Source: Hofstenia miamia | Lineage: Eukaryota > Xenacoelomorpha > Acoela | Reading direction: 5' to 3' | DNA length: 64,000 nt | NCBI GenBank assembly: GCA_004352715.1 | Contig: SCFE01000021.1 | Coordinates: 683,610 to 747,609, forward strand | Shown: piece after piece, positions 34,125 through 46,636 of the stretch | How the letters are laid out: the number at the start of each line of letters is the position of its first letter | How positions within the stretch are numbered: the stretch's first letter is position 1 | Notes under the pieces: model-generated | Seen by the model: only the letters and a program-made list of their open reading frames with translations | The model's database searches: none | Told to the model about the DNA's origin: nothing | Translations under genes and position numbers: made by a program

Positions 34125-35940
34125 ACGATAGGATGGTTGGCATAACAATATTGTCAAAATTTAAATGAACATTTGTCACAGTTCCCAATAACGAGACCTC
34201 TTTCATTTTTACCCGAAGAACAGCTACTATTTTGCGCCATTGCTTAACTCACTAAAAATAAGCAACAAATACTGGGCCCATTGTAATCTATTACTTTCCT
34301 TTAGTTATTATTTACGTTTTTTACTGTGAAAAAATATTATATATAGTAGACAGCATTGCTTTTGACCACCGAATGTCACAAATATGTATTTATGTATAAA
34401 AAAGTGCTTGCAAAATATAAACAAAATGGTAATTATAAGCTCATCTTAAGGCATACAACCATACGCCAATAAGTTCAATTTCACGAATTTGTAGATGGGG
34501 TTAAATAAGAAAATATATTATATATATATATATATATATAGTATGCGGTTTTTAATTTGGCAAAGGCAATGTCTCTAAAAAAAAACATTTTACAATAAAT
34601 TTAAAATTTATTATATTCATTTGCATGACTATGGGAAGATATGAGGAATGTCCCTCTTTAGATTTATCAATAAAGATTTTTTTGTAATATAACATTTAGA
34701 AGCAAAAATATTAAGGAAAATGTGTGGACAATGGTATCTAATGCCCTCATAATAACTTCTGGGTTAGATATCATTAGGGGTAGTTCGAGCAATTTTGCAG
34801 TTCATTCGCAACAGAAATTACAAAAAACGTCAAATCTTAATAATTTTGAGTTAAGATCTGGATCTAATGAAATTTAACGCTGTCTGGTTTTCAAAATTCA
34901 ATTTGATTGAATATATCAAAATTTTTACTCCAAAAATTTTGAAATAATTAAAATATAAGGATATGAAAGGTATTTTTAGAGTAAATGTTTTCAATATTAT
35001 TAATAATTCCTGCGGACGCCCTTGTCTGAAATGGCTCATGTAAAAACCATTTACACTAAGCTAATAGCATGAAATCATCGAAATTCTTAAAAAATCAAAC
35101 TGTTAAACGTAGAATTTTTGGGTCCGTGTAAATTAACCAGTTTCGAAATGTAAACATGATTACTGAAATTTACAGATTTCTTGTTGATGCAATCATATCA
35201 ATTGAGTTCAGTAATCTCTCGCCAAATTGATCCTGTCAGTGAAATAGCTATTAATATACAGAATATGTTGGATCAAACTTCAATTATTGACTTTAGACAA
35301 CAATACCATGATTGCATTCACTTTGAGATTCTAAAATTTGATAGCAGAAAACTAACGAAAGCAAATGTTAATCCCAGATTCAAGGAAGATAAATTATCAA
35401 TGCTCGAACTTCAAAACAACAACTTCAAGTAATTGCATTTAGCTTAAATGCACTGATGGAAAGACAATTAATTAGCTAGCTTATAGAAATTGCAAGCCAA
35501 AAATCAACAATAACTGTAAGCAAATAATTTTTGTATTTTCGTAGTCCTGAAAATCTATTCTACTTTTTATCTTCTAAAACACTTTAATTTGATGAACACT
35601 TTGTTAGTTTTGTAGTGAGTGACTGGACTGATTGTGGGGCCACAAATATGAAGCGATTTTGATATATTCTTATTTTGATTAGATATACAAAATTTAATCC
35701 AATTCGGTAATTGGAAGAGCATTTTAATGCTTTCCTTCGTTTTAAAGTAGACCTTGGAATAACGTAGATTCATTAAATCTTTAAACTGCTATGGATTACT
35801 GTTTGAAAGCTAGAGCCAATTATATGCACTTGCATTAACAAAGTTGAACAGAATCATGTTGCCGTCCGTAAGTGGTACTGATCAGCAAAAACCCGACCCT
35901 ACCGGACATGCACTACTTCTCTGCTGACAAAACCTGCAAG
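34125..35940. other. AT-rich stretch without recognised gene
   Basis: A TA run lies at about 34515-34541. An 83-codon open frame at 35181-35432 (plus), preceded by a CAG acceptor-like site, has ordinary composition but no family I recognise. It could be an isolated exon. Confidence 0.5.
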
Positions 35941-35944
35941 TCAT

Positions 35945-36790
35945 TCTGTGTTGCAACCGTTTACCGCTCAAACGGTGCCGATATTTACCGGTTACCGATT
36001 AGACTTGTTGACCGGTTATTTGAACGTTTTTTTACTGGTCTAATTCGTATATATTTTGAAATGGGAATCTTCTCAGCTAAATGTTAAATCATATCGCATT
36101 CAAGTTTTTCAACTGAATACATGCAGTTGTATTTCAATTGCTCTAAATACTTCGTTGTCTAGATGGCAATAATGTTGAAAAACTTGTAGTTTAATGAAAA
36201 AACTTGATTTGAAACTACTGCGAGTACAACGATGGACAGAAAAAATTGTTTCAAAATTTGGAGATTTTAAATGCCAGGAAACTGTTAAAAAACGCAGATA
36301 TGGATAATCATTCCTTGTATTTGAGAAAATCTTTTCACGAATTCATTTATTTGAATTACTGCTAAAGATTTGCCTAAATGTGGTCATTATTGTTTTGAAA
36401 AATATAAAACAGAAAGAAGGAAACATTAATTTTCTCCATTCTGTGTTCTTTTTTATCAAATCGAAAATGCAAAAATGTGTTTAGTTTTTTAGAGTAGTTT
36501 TAATTTAATATGATTATAGTTTCTTTTATCAAATATGCATTTCTATTCTATTCTAAATTTTCTAAACCCGCATTTGGTATTTTTGTTTATTGTATTTTAC
36601 ATCTTGCAATGCAAGCGTAAAATTTTGTTGCAGTGCAAAATAACATATATTTACTAAAAAGGCTACTATAATATATGTAATAAATAATAAGAAATAAAAA
36701 TACATTGAATATAATTTTGTTAACAAATTTGTTTAATTTATAGCATACATGCCGTTTACCAATAAATATTTCTGACCGGTGTAAGCACTG
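35945..36790. mobile_element. Non-autonomous DNA transposon-like repeat with ACCGGT-rich ends
   Basis: The left part (GTTGCAACCGTTTACC at about 35952, then ACCGGTTACCG) and the right part (GTTTACCAATAAATATTTCTGACCGGT near 36750-36777) have the look of hAT-type termini. The interior is non-coding. The right half is inverted relative to the block at 36848. Confidence 0.45.
36050..36345 (+). repeat. Dispersed repeat block A, first copy
   Basis: It matches 37438-37777 in direct orientation, from TATATTTTGAAAT to GAGAAAATCTTTTCACGAA, with small indels. Confidence 0.8.
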
Positions 36791-36847
36791 AATTCAACAA
36801 GAATCACTTCCACTAGAGAATGACATTGTGAGGTATACATGGACCCG

Positions 36848-37290
36848 ACCCCTACCCGATCGTAATATTTACGAGAGCTGCAACCGGTCAGAAATGCTTA
36901 TTGGTAACCGACAGCCGGCTGCAATGAACATTCTACGTTTAACCGGTGACTGGTCATACTATTCAAAACAAGTAAACTAAACATATTTTCTGACAAGTTA
37001 AATTTATTGTATTTCTATATATTATTATTTATTACTTACTAAAAGCCTTTTCTTGTTAATATATGTTATTTGTTTTTGAATTTAATATAAAAAACCAAAT
37101 GTAGGTTTTTACATGATTTACAAATAAAATGCTATTATACGTTTCTTATAACAATAAAAGTTTTTTAACATTATCACTATCTAGATCTAGACAGTTCGCT
37201 TATTTGAAACAAAATTTCCCACTGAGTTAAAATGACAAATTGAGAGTAAACGTTTTGGGGCAATCTCCAAAACACAAAACAATTGCAAAA
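36848..37290 (+). repeat. Dispersed repeat block B, first copy
   Basis: From CGATCGTAATATTTACGAG through GCTGCAACCGGTC and TTATTGGTAACCGAC it matches 37800-38290 in direct orientation over more than 400 bases. The offset differs from that of block A, so this is not one simple duplication. Confidence 0.8.
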
Positions 37291-37437
37291 AACGGGCTTC
37301 TTTTTAAAATAACAAATGTCTTTTTTTTCAACAAGTCTGTCTATTATAATTCACAAATGATAATTGCAGATGATTGTACCTTTGAAAGTTTACCTTGTTA
37401 TATTTCTGCACAATATTTTAATGAAGTTTCTAAATCG

Positions 37438-37777
37438 TATATATTTTGAAATATCGAATCCTCTCAGCTAAATGTTAAATCAGACGGCATTCAAGTGTTT
37501 CAACTGAATACATGCAATTCAGGACCAACTACTATATATAGTTGGTCCTGATGCAGTTGCATTTCAATTTCTCTAAATACTTCATGTTATTTCACTGTCT
37601 AGATGACAATAATGTTGAAAAACTTGTAGTTTAAGAAATGAAAAAACTTGATTTGAAACAGCGAGTACAACAACGAACAGAAAAAATTGTTTCAAAATTT
37701 TAAATGCTAGGAAACAGTTAAAAAGCGCATATATAGACAATCATCCTTTCTATTTGAGAAAATCTTTTCACGAAACG
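37438..37777 (+). repeat. Dispersed repeat block A, second copy with hairpin insertion
   Basis: It matches 36050-36345 but carries an extra 29-base hairpin at 37521-37549 (AGGACCAACTA, loop CTATATA, TAGTTGGTCCT). ATGCA stands on both sides of the insert, as a short target duplication would. Confidence 0.8.
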
Positions 37778-37799
37778 AACGAGGTAAACCTTGACCCAA

Positions 37800-38290
37800 A
37801 CCCGACCCGATCGTAATATTTACGAGAGCTGCAACCGGTCAAAAATGCTTATTGGTAACCGACGACCGGCTGCAATGAACATTCGCCGTTTATTGGCCGT
37901 TTAACTGGTGACCGGTCAGACTATTAAAAACAAGTAAACAACATATTTGCTGACAAGTTAAATTTATTGTATTTTTATATATTATTATTTATTACTTACT
38001 AAAAGCCTTTTCTTGTTAATATATGTTATTTGTTATTACATTTACTATAAAATACCAAATGTACGTTTTTTTACATGATTTACAAATAAAATGCTATAAC
38101 AATAAAAGTTTTTCAATATTATCGTCATCTAGATCTATAGAGTTTCACTTATTTGAAACAAAATTTCCCACTGAGTTAAGATGTCACTAATTTCCCCCTA
38201 AACTTGCATGTCGGATCATTACGGTTTTAACGTATTCTGACAAATTAGAGGGTAAAAGTTTTGGGTCAATCTCCAAAACACTAAAAACAA
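37800..38290 (+). repeat. Dispersed repeat block B, second copy
   Basis: Second copy of 36848-37290, with extra sequence near 37890 (CCGTTTATTGGCCG) and near 38175-38230. Confidence 0.75.
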
Positions 38291-38326
38291 TTTTTATATT
38301 CAAATAATACTTCATCCTCATTTTTT

Positions 38327-38640
38327 TCAAGAAACGTATGTTTCAAACTCTTCTCTGAACGAGGGAGTCAATATCTCTTCTTCAGATGGTGATTCAGTGA
38401 TTCGATCTCTCATTAATGCAAAAGGGTCGCCACAGTCAGTAGTGCGCATTTTTTGCTTCTGTGTGTATGATCACAAATTTAATTTGAAATTTAACTGATA
38501 TCTATTGAATTGGAACTTGAACCTAGATTAATGATATCGTGACATTGCTTCATAAATGCTTGACGATCATGCAATTGTTTGCATGCACGTAATGAACGGA
38601 AAATATTTCTGATCCAAGGTTTTGTTAATATTTTGCTTCA
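38327..38640 (-). CDS. Possible exons of an unrecognised gene
   Basis: Minus-strand 38449-38327 encodes 40 residues from an ATG to a TGA (CGDPFALMRDRITESPSEEE, acidic). A CACACAG acceptor-like site lies just upstream. Further upstream, about 38620-38500, another frame reads PWIRNIFRSLRACKQLHDRQ and on, also protein-like. The two pieces are not in a continuous frame and the phases of the obvious splice sites do not join them cleanly. They may be a broken gene. Confidence 0.3.
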
Positions 38641-39589
38641 GAATTCGAATAATGTAATTATTTTCATTGAATTCTTGATAATAAATATAACAGCAAAGAT
38701 AGTAAGACGATTCTCTATCTTGTAGTGTTTTCAGTTTAAGTACTTCCGCAGTGAGTTAAAAGCATTTAAAAATTTTTCAGGAGACCACAGATTTTGAAAA
38801 ATTCCTATTGAATATTGGGTTAACAATTAAAATCAAGCGAGGCAAAATCACAATTAAAAATTCATAGCATAACATACATTTTTTCTTAAGTTAAATGGTG
38901 GTGAACAATTTTAAATTATAAATCACATATTTGAAATTTCCTCAAAATTTCAATTTGTTATGAAAACTATAAAATTGTTGTAATGGTATTATGGGAATTT
39001 AACTATTATTAAGCACATTTTGGTGATTATCATTAATACTTTTTGTGCAATATATAGCTGAAGTAATTCCATATTTTTTTACTTTTACACAAAATAAGGT
39101 CGCAAACATTTTTCAAAAATGCGTGGAATACCATTTTCATTGTAATTTTGCTGACTCTCATCTATGTATTAGAAATTTCTCCTTACGTCTCTGTATCTGT
39201 ACACTTGCAGTGGCGGCGGAACGAATTTTCGCTACGGGAGGAGAGGACAAGGTAGAAATTTTACCTAATATACTAATTAGTAATACTTTTACTTCTTAAG
39301 TTATAAAATGTAGGGGAGTTTCTGTACACATGCATTAAGTAGAATTTTATTTCATTTGCTTATTAAATTAATGTAACCTGAAAGCCCAATGCTCAGTTGT
39401 AATTCTGCTGTTGGCACTTCTCAAGGTGTTTGAAATGATTGTTTACAGAATCTAACGCCACAAAATAAATACTGTTGCCGCTTACTTGTTCAAATACAGT
39501 AAATAACTCTTTTTGTATCAAACGAGCTACTAGATGCTAAGAAACAATTGCTTATAACAGAAACATCAAAATTTAAGTTTTATCGATTT

Positions 39590-39991
39590 TAGATACTCTG
39601 CTGCCTAATACCATTATCGTTATGCGGACGAGGCATTCATACACTTTTCAAACAGCAGTTGTTATCAGTAACGCAAATTGTAAACTTGCTTAAATGAACT
39701 TCTCCACTTTATGTAATTTTCTGCTATGTCTTCTGGAAATTTCATTTTGTTATGATAAAGACAAAGTTTTTTCTCTACCCAATATGAAAGTTGCTTGAAT
39801 GAACTTCTCCACTAATTTTGACATTTATTCCGGATACATTAATTCTGGAAAAGCTGGCAAAGCTTTGCGTGAACTTTTGTTCAAATCCCAACGAAACTTT
39901 TCAGACGATCTTTTGGTAGTTTGGTTCAATGTTGGCCAAGGCTGCAGCTCACTAAATGGTGCTTTTCAAGGTAATACATACTACGATAGTA
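39590..39991 (+). pseudogene. Serine carboxypeptidase (S10), duplicated first exon with oxyanion motif region
   Basis: From the ATG at 39693 it encodes a signal peptide-like start (MNFSTLCNFLLCLLEISFCY) and DKVFSLPN, then a junction with a stop. It resumes with NFDIYSGYINSGKAGKA and runs to the donor after 39970 (AAG/GTAATA). It includes LVVWFNVGQGCSSLNGAF, the position of the family's GGPGCSS oxyanion motif, with Gly-Gly-Pro changed to Val-Gly-Gln. The upstream ~100 bases and exon start are repeated at 40836-41020. The end of this exon is in the right phase to splice to 41405, so it may represent the original exon order, spoiled by an internal duplication of TTGCTTGAATGAACTTCTCC at 39790. 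Confidence 0.7.
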
Positions 39992-40933
39992 TTTATACAT
40001 AGCTCGTGATAATTGCAGGGGTATAATGATGCAGTGACTACGCCACTGGTTCTAAGCCTTATTGCTTTCATTTGTACTTCTTCGTTTGAGTTAATAATTA
40101 AGTGGATATTATGCAATATTATTTTAAGAATATTAAATTCATCAAAGCCTTTAATCTCCTATTCAATGTTGATGTGTTTTCTAATGTTATAAAATTTAGC
40201 AATATATACTATATTAAATTTTAAAACCTAGATATATTGTCAAAATTTGAGATTTACTATAAAATATTTTTGAAAGAATAGCCAGAATTAATTTGTTTGT
40301 CACGAATCTCATAAATATCAAAATTTATTTGGGATTTATTTCCGGCATTATTTCGTTGTAAATCCAGAGATTATATTAAAAGTTTGAAAAACTAATTTAA
40401 TTATTGTTGTGTTATAAAACGTGAAAAAAAGACATATCAATATTTTCATTATGTTAATGAAAACCATTCTATAAAATTCAAGTAATCTCAGAAACAAATA
40501 TTTAACTTCAGGATATCAAAAAAAACAATAGTGCAGATATTCATACAATTGACAATTAAAATAATACTGAACTAATACTACTATTACTATTTTCAGATTT
40601 TGTTAGTAATAAACACATTTAGATAGGTTAACGACAATCTAAGAGTAGCTTTATTTCATTCCATTTATTCAATCATTTTGTTTTCTTAACGGTTTGTTAG
40701 TCACGAAATATTTCTTGACTAAATCAAAATTAGGGTATGATTACCATAGATTTTGAAGCAATTTAGTCATAAAATTTCTACGCTAATATTGTTTACCCAA
40801 CAAACACAGTGATTCTCTCTTTTAACAGCACTTTTAGATTCAGCTGCCTAATACCATAAGCATTATGCAGACGAGGCATTAATAAACTGTTCAAACACCA
40901 GTTATCAATAACGTAAATTGTAAAGTTGCTTGA

Positions 40934-41692
40934 ATGAACTTCTCCACTTTATGCAATTTTCTTCTATGTCTTCTGGAAATTTCGTTTTGTTATGATAAAG
41001 ACAAAGTTTTTTCTCTACCCAATGTCACTGATCTTGAGATGTTTAAGTCTAATTTTGATATTTATTCTGGATACATTAATTCAGGGGAAGCTGGTAAAGC
41101 TAAATGTTATGTTAAAATTTGCTAATATCATTAAAATATGAAAGTAGATCTTTGAAAAGCATTATTCTTAGAAGAAAGTTAATTTGTGACATTACTTATT
41201 ATTAGGTTCATTCACCCATTTCATTTTATATTTGTTTATATTATAGCCTGAAAATTGGTCACGTGAAACTTTTATGTTAACAATGTACTCTAAGTATTTT
41301 TTTCAAATTTAAGGATTCGGGTAGGGCATGAGATTTATTAGTTGCTCTTTTATAAACAACTGTAATTTGAAATTACCATTCATAATTAATTGGCAATGTT
41401 TCAGGCAATGGACCATTCATTTTGATCAACGGAAGGTTCCATCACAATCCTTATGCTTTTAACACCATTAGTAACGTTGTATATCTGGAAAGTCCCGAAA
41501 ATGTCGGTTTTTCAGACGTTGGGAATGCCAAAAATATATAATTTAATGACACACACAGTCTTCTTAGCAATTGGATGGCGATTCAAAGATTTTATGAAAA
41601 ATATCCAAGCTTCAAATCTCGAAAACTTTTTCTTGCTGGAGAAAGCTATGCGAGTGAATTTATTCTCAGACTTCGAATTAAGTTAAGTATTA

Positions 41693-41739
<47 letters not shown>

Positions 41740-43899
41740 GTATATGTATATATGTATATATATAACAATGTTTGCATTTGCGGTTATCTCCCAAATAATT
41801 CAAAACTAGATTATTTCCACTTCTTGGAATTGAAGCTTCACTATTAAGGCATGTTGAAATTCCTAGTCTACCCCTTAATTAATGTCAACCCCTTGGGTGA
41901 TAGTGAAAGAGTATTTGTAAATTCACACCCCACTCAAAAATACAGCTAATTATCTTTTATAGTTATACAAATTTTATAAAAGAGAATTTTTGGATGAGAT
42001 GTAGTCCTTTGAAGAAATTCAAATGTGTAACAATGCCGAAATGTCTTCTCAAAATTAACTCTTCTTAGTTATGGTAAGCCTAAATATACTTAACATATTG
42101 AAAATATTTAACATCTCTAATGACTTTGTTTCAGTATTTCCTATTTTCTTAAAAATTATAATTTATTTTTAGACCTTTGTACAGTACAAAAAAAGTATAA
42201 AAATACTTAAGGTTACACTAGATTTTTTTCTATAAATTCCAATTAGTTGCAAATGGATATTACTTTGCTAAATATTTTTATCTTTGAATATCCCAAAAAT
42301 TCTTTTATTTGGTAATAATTCTAATTAATTTTTTTCATAAATTCCCTAAAAATAGATTTTTCTTTAATGTTGGGTGATAATTTGTTCCTTAGATCTATAC
42401 TGTAATTGTTAACAGTTCTTCATGATTCTTTTTCTAAACTTAAATTTTCTAAAGCAGTTTTAAATACAATATTTTAATTTTGGACTCAATCACAATAATT
42501 GGTTAAATATTATGAAATTTTGTTGTCCTGAGTAATTTGTATTTTAGATTATTGAATCTAAAATCCCAAAAGTGCAACTGAAAGGCCTGTTGATCAGAAG
42601 TCCAAAATTGAAAAATGTGAAAAAAGATTACTTCTTTTACAAATACTTTGTCATAACAGGCCTAATGTCACAAGATTTGTTTGATGAATTATTGAAAAGA
42701 TGCAATTGTTCCAAGAATATTTATTGTGAATTTCGTAAACAGCCTTGTATAAATTTTTGAAAGGATATTGATGTAAGATCGAAGTTCTACAACACTCTGT
42801 TTTCTAAAGGTAATCATGTTTTTATCAATTGCTTTTAGTATCATGCTACTGTAAATGGCCTCATTGATAAGAAATCAAAAGTTTTGAAATAAATTATTAT
42901 TCTGATATCTGCAAAGTCTATACAATTATTTGATTTTTACAAACATCAAGTGAAAATCAATTGCTTAATTTTTGTATTAGTTAGTAAACATATCAAATTT
43001 TCGAATTTGATTTGAATAAAAAAATACAAATGCTGTGAATATAGATATTAAATTACACTTCAAGAGAAGCCTCATCTTCAATATAGAATGAGGCAGGAGA
43101 ATCACTATGTAATTGTGGGCCTGATAAAAAACCAATATGATTCTAAATCCACGTTTCTGCTCAATTGTATTCAATAAATTTTCAGTAGCTGTTTGTAATG
43201 TTTAGAAAATATTTTTACTAATTAATATTTTGTTTATCTTCATATGTTGATACCTAAATAATTATTGAGTCTATGAAATCGTCAAAAATTGTTATTAGAA
43301 TGTTTTTTCTAATTGTGGACCTCATTTTTTGCTATATTATTTTGCTATATATTTTGTAAACTAAATTTGGAGGACCTGGTGTGTCCATAACCCCTCAGTT
43401 ACTCCACTGGAATTAGATTAGAATTTTGTAGAATATGCTAGAATACATACATTTTTATCCACTATGTTTAGAATCATCAATTTCAACAACATTTCAACAT
43501 CTGGAGAAATATTTAAATAGAGAGGATGTTCAAGAAAATCTACACATGTGGAATAAATATTGGAAAGTGTGTTCCAGAAAATACAAGTGGACTAAGAATG
43601 GTAATGAGCAAGTTGATGCATTAAACAAGCTGACTAATTTATATGAAATTCCAGTTTCAATATACAGTGGAAAACGCGATTCTCTTCTGAACTATTTAAG
43701 TGTGAATCAGCATATTGAAGCAGGAGTTCAGGGAAAATCCAACTGGAAATTATTGTATAAATTTAACATTCCTGTGGGTAATGTAAATAGCTATAACAAG
43801 CACTTAGATCACACAGTGCTTGAAGGTGCTGGACATGGTTGCTTAACAATGAAACCAGACTTAGTTCTGCATCTATTAGAAAACTTGCTTAATCGTTAG
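40934..43899 (+). pseudogene. Serine carboxypeptidase (peptidase S10, cathepsin A-like), damaged
   Basis: The family hydrolyses C-terminal residues in lysosomes or outside the cell. Exon 1 (40934 to about 41100) encodes a signal peptide and IYSGYINSG, but lacks the GGPGCSS region and runs into a stop. An exon at 41405-41683 has NGPF, NPYAFN and LESPENVGFSD, then the catalytic-serine motif GESYAS (Ser codon 41644-41646). An in-frame TAA sits at 41539-41541. An exon at 42548-42808 has VQLKGLLI and a Cys-rich stretch, with a TGA at 42758-42760. The last exon (43432-43899) is intact, with HLEKYLNREDVQ, an Asp in SGKRDSLLN and the catalytic His in GAGHGC. Two stops and the missing segment make a pseudogene likely. 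Stop read errors are the alternative. A TA run of ~60 bases fills part of the second intron. Confidence 0.8.
41697..41763. repeat. TA microsatellite
   Basis: An almost pure (TA)n run with a few G interruptions, inside the intron after the catalytic-serine exon. Confidence 0.9.
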
Positions 43900-44387
43900 T
43901 TTATTGTTGTTCTTTTAATTATTTATTATTTCAATATATAGAATATTGTCTAGGCTTGTAATCAGTTGTTCCTAATTCTGGAAAATTTATAAGAAAATTA
44001 GAGACTTTTAAAACTAGATTTAATATAAATTAAAGTAATAACATGGTAAATTGAAGGTGAATGCAAATGTAAATTTTTGAAATATGATCCAAGCAGCCAA
44101 TGTTTTATTGAAGGGCATGTTTCAAAGTATATCTTGGCATTCATGCAAAACATTTATTATAGAGAGAATTTGTTGTGATCATTGCAGTTATTCCAATTAT
44201 TTCACTACACAAATCAAAGTTTGTGCATTTCCAGTTATTTAAAAATCTGATCTTAATTGAGTGTTTGATTTCAATTGTGTATATTTAGTTAATTATTTGC
44301 ACATCCTTCTCTATACATATATAAATCTCACAATACATGAAAATTTATAAGATACACATTTACTAAGTTGAAATCTATACAAACAGA
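43900..44387. other. Downstream flank of the carboxypeptidase gene
   Basis: AT-rich, no gene seen. There is no AATAAA within the first 100 bases after the stop; variants such as AATATA are present. Confidence 0.5.
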
Positions 44388-44870
44388 TTAACCCTTTTCT
44401 GCTTAGTGTTGCCATATGACAAAACACTGAAGAATTTAATTACTCATGAGCAATTAACTCATCATAAAATACATTACAAATTCCTCTTATGCTTACCCAC
44501 ATGTAGTATGAACCAATCAGATGTTGCTATAAATATTCTGTAGCAGCAGAAGCTGTCTTTCTAATAAAATTTCTCTGTACTTCAGTGAAGATATCAGAAT
44601 TAGTTATTCAACCATAGCTATCATAATGTTGAATTCAAACCTTATAAAAAATGTGTGATGGAAATCTTGTTTCTAAATTTTTTGATTATTAAATAACTGC
44701 TTCTAAATACTATCAAACACTTTTGTAATTAGCTAAAATACATTTGTTGCCATTTAGCAACACTATGCAAAATGAAGTCCCTTGCAATTATATGTTGAAA
44801 TTATTATTTCACATTTTTGATTTGATTATTCTATGACAGCATCAAGGCACAGATATTGTATGTTTTGCCA
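44388..44870. mobile_element. piggyBac-like non-autonomous element, left end
   Basis: TTAACCCTTTTCTGC at 44388 followed by GTTGCCATATGACAAAAC has the TTAA target and CCC start typical of piggyBac-type ends. A related inverted motif (GTTGCCATTTAGCAAC) lies near 44748. I did not find a matching GGGTTAA right end, so the right limit given is approximate. Confidence 0.3.
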
Positions 44871-45469
44871 ATTTGAAGCATAATACATATATTTACATTA
44901 AGTGGACTCTTGACACTGATTGGAAACAAGATAGACCCTCATTTTCAGAAATTCACATCCAGCAGATATTACTGCTAAATAATTTCAAAATCATAAAACA
45001 GTATATTTCAATAAATGACTTCTGAAAAGAGAAAATGTTATTTACCTCACTGTAAAGGAATATTGAAGATGAAATGTTGCAGTTGTGATAATCACAAAAA
45101 CCACATCCAAATAAAATGAAGAAATTAATGATAAGCAATAATATTTCTATGTTTTGAGATCAATTGTTTCATTGTCATTCAAAACAAATAAACCTACAAT
45201 ACAGTCTGAACAAAAAGTTTACAATTACTGTTTTTTCTTATATATATATTCTTAGGCTTTGTACAGAGCTCTCACATATTTGAAAAATAATTCTAGAACT
45301 ACTAGTAATATTTATTATGACTTTGAAATCAATATTTTTATTTTTATTCCAAATTTTCATGTCTTGATCTGAACCTAAATTGTTTGCAGGAGTCAGTAAT
45401 ATTTTCCTAATAATTATTGTCTTCCCCAGACATTGAATGCCAGAGATGAAAGAAAAATTAAGAAATCAC

Positions 45470-46636
45470 TGTAGCATCTTCTACCAAGCTTTGATATCAA
45501 TTTCCTCAATTATTGCAATATAACCTTATGTTAAACTAGCTGGTAGAGATGTACTGCCTCTAAACTGTTTAGCCTTTACATTACTCAACTCCAGTAACTA
45601 TAATTAATGAATGATGTAACAATCACTATTTAGGTTAGAAAGCCTTGCTGTGTCATTGCTAGCTGTTGATGGCTGGGCATTTGCCTGAAGCTGATATCCA
45701 AATCAAGTAACAAACACTTCTTTCCATTGCCATTGAATGGGTTCCACCTCTCAGCTCAGTCAGCAACTTATGTGTGCCCTATCCTAGCTCAGTGCTTACT
45801 CAAGACTTGACACAATTTGAGTTAGTCTTGTTTTTGTAAAGTGTACTATATAATTGCAACCTTGATTGTTACTAGCTGCTCATTTAAATAAATACATGAT
45901 TAGCCATTACCAAAATATACAGGCTTTATTTAAATAAGATAGATAAGCAGCAGCTTCCTAACCTACATGCAATAAATGATACCTACAAGGTCACATTATC
46001 AGTTGTGTTATTGTCATAATTTTAGACCTAGTTTAAATATAAATAATATAAAAACCCAAGTTTGGCTTACTAGCCTTATATTGAGTTTGTTATTGTTCAT
46101 ACATGTAAGAAGGAATTGATAGTTAGCTAAACAAGAATAAAAACTCCTAATCATATACCTAACTTAAGTGTAGGTTTGGAGTTTTGACCAAGGAGCCAAG
46201 ATTCATTCCCATTGTGGGATCCTTGCCACTACTGAACACCAACTGTTTAGCTGCATATTGTAATTAATAATCAAACTGTAATAAACTAAAGATAAGAATT
46301 CTGAAGAATTTTCTTCAACAAATTTTACAATGGTTTTGCTCTATTTATATTTGAGTTCAAAAAGTACCTGTTGATTTTGAATTTCAAATTATTCATCTGC
46401 CAAGATGGTGAAAAATAATGGAAGTGAGTTCTCCCCCTTCAGTTTGCCAAATTAGTCAAATCAACAAAGACTAATTGTTAATCTTTTCTCTGATAATTTC
46501 TTAGTTGCATTATACAAAAGTAATTAAGGTGATAAATAATTTATAATTTATTTCTAATCAAGTTTCAGTTTGATCTTAATTCTTCTTTGACTGAATATCT
46601 TTCTTTAGCAGCTTAATTAGTTTTAGATTGTTTCAA
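45470..46636 (-). mobile_element. LTR-A, 3' LTR of copy C3
   Basis: It starts TGTAGCATCTTCTACCAAGC on the plus strand and extends ~1.17 kb to the purine tract of the minus-strand C3 element (GCTGAGGAGGAC at 46648-46637). In element sense it is the 3' LTR. It shares the whole LTR-A landmark series with 12852-14330. No matching 4-base duplication was found with the far end at 54910. Confidence 0.8.

Noticed and set aside
35181-35432. 83-codon open frame as a gene
   Set aside because: An acceptor-like site precedes it, but I see no family, no partner exons and no start context. It is left as a note in the region entry.
39208-39217. CAGTGGCGGC as the end of a hAT element
   Set aside because: The ten bases match the motif at 28801-28810 (inverted), but no second end, target duplication or transposase was found, so I do not annotate an element here.
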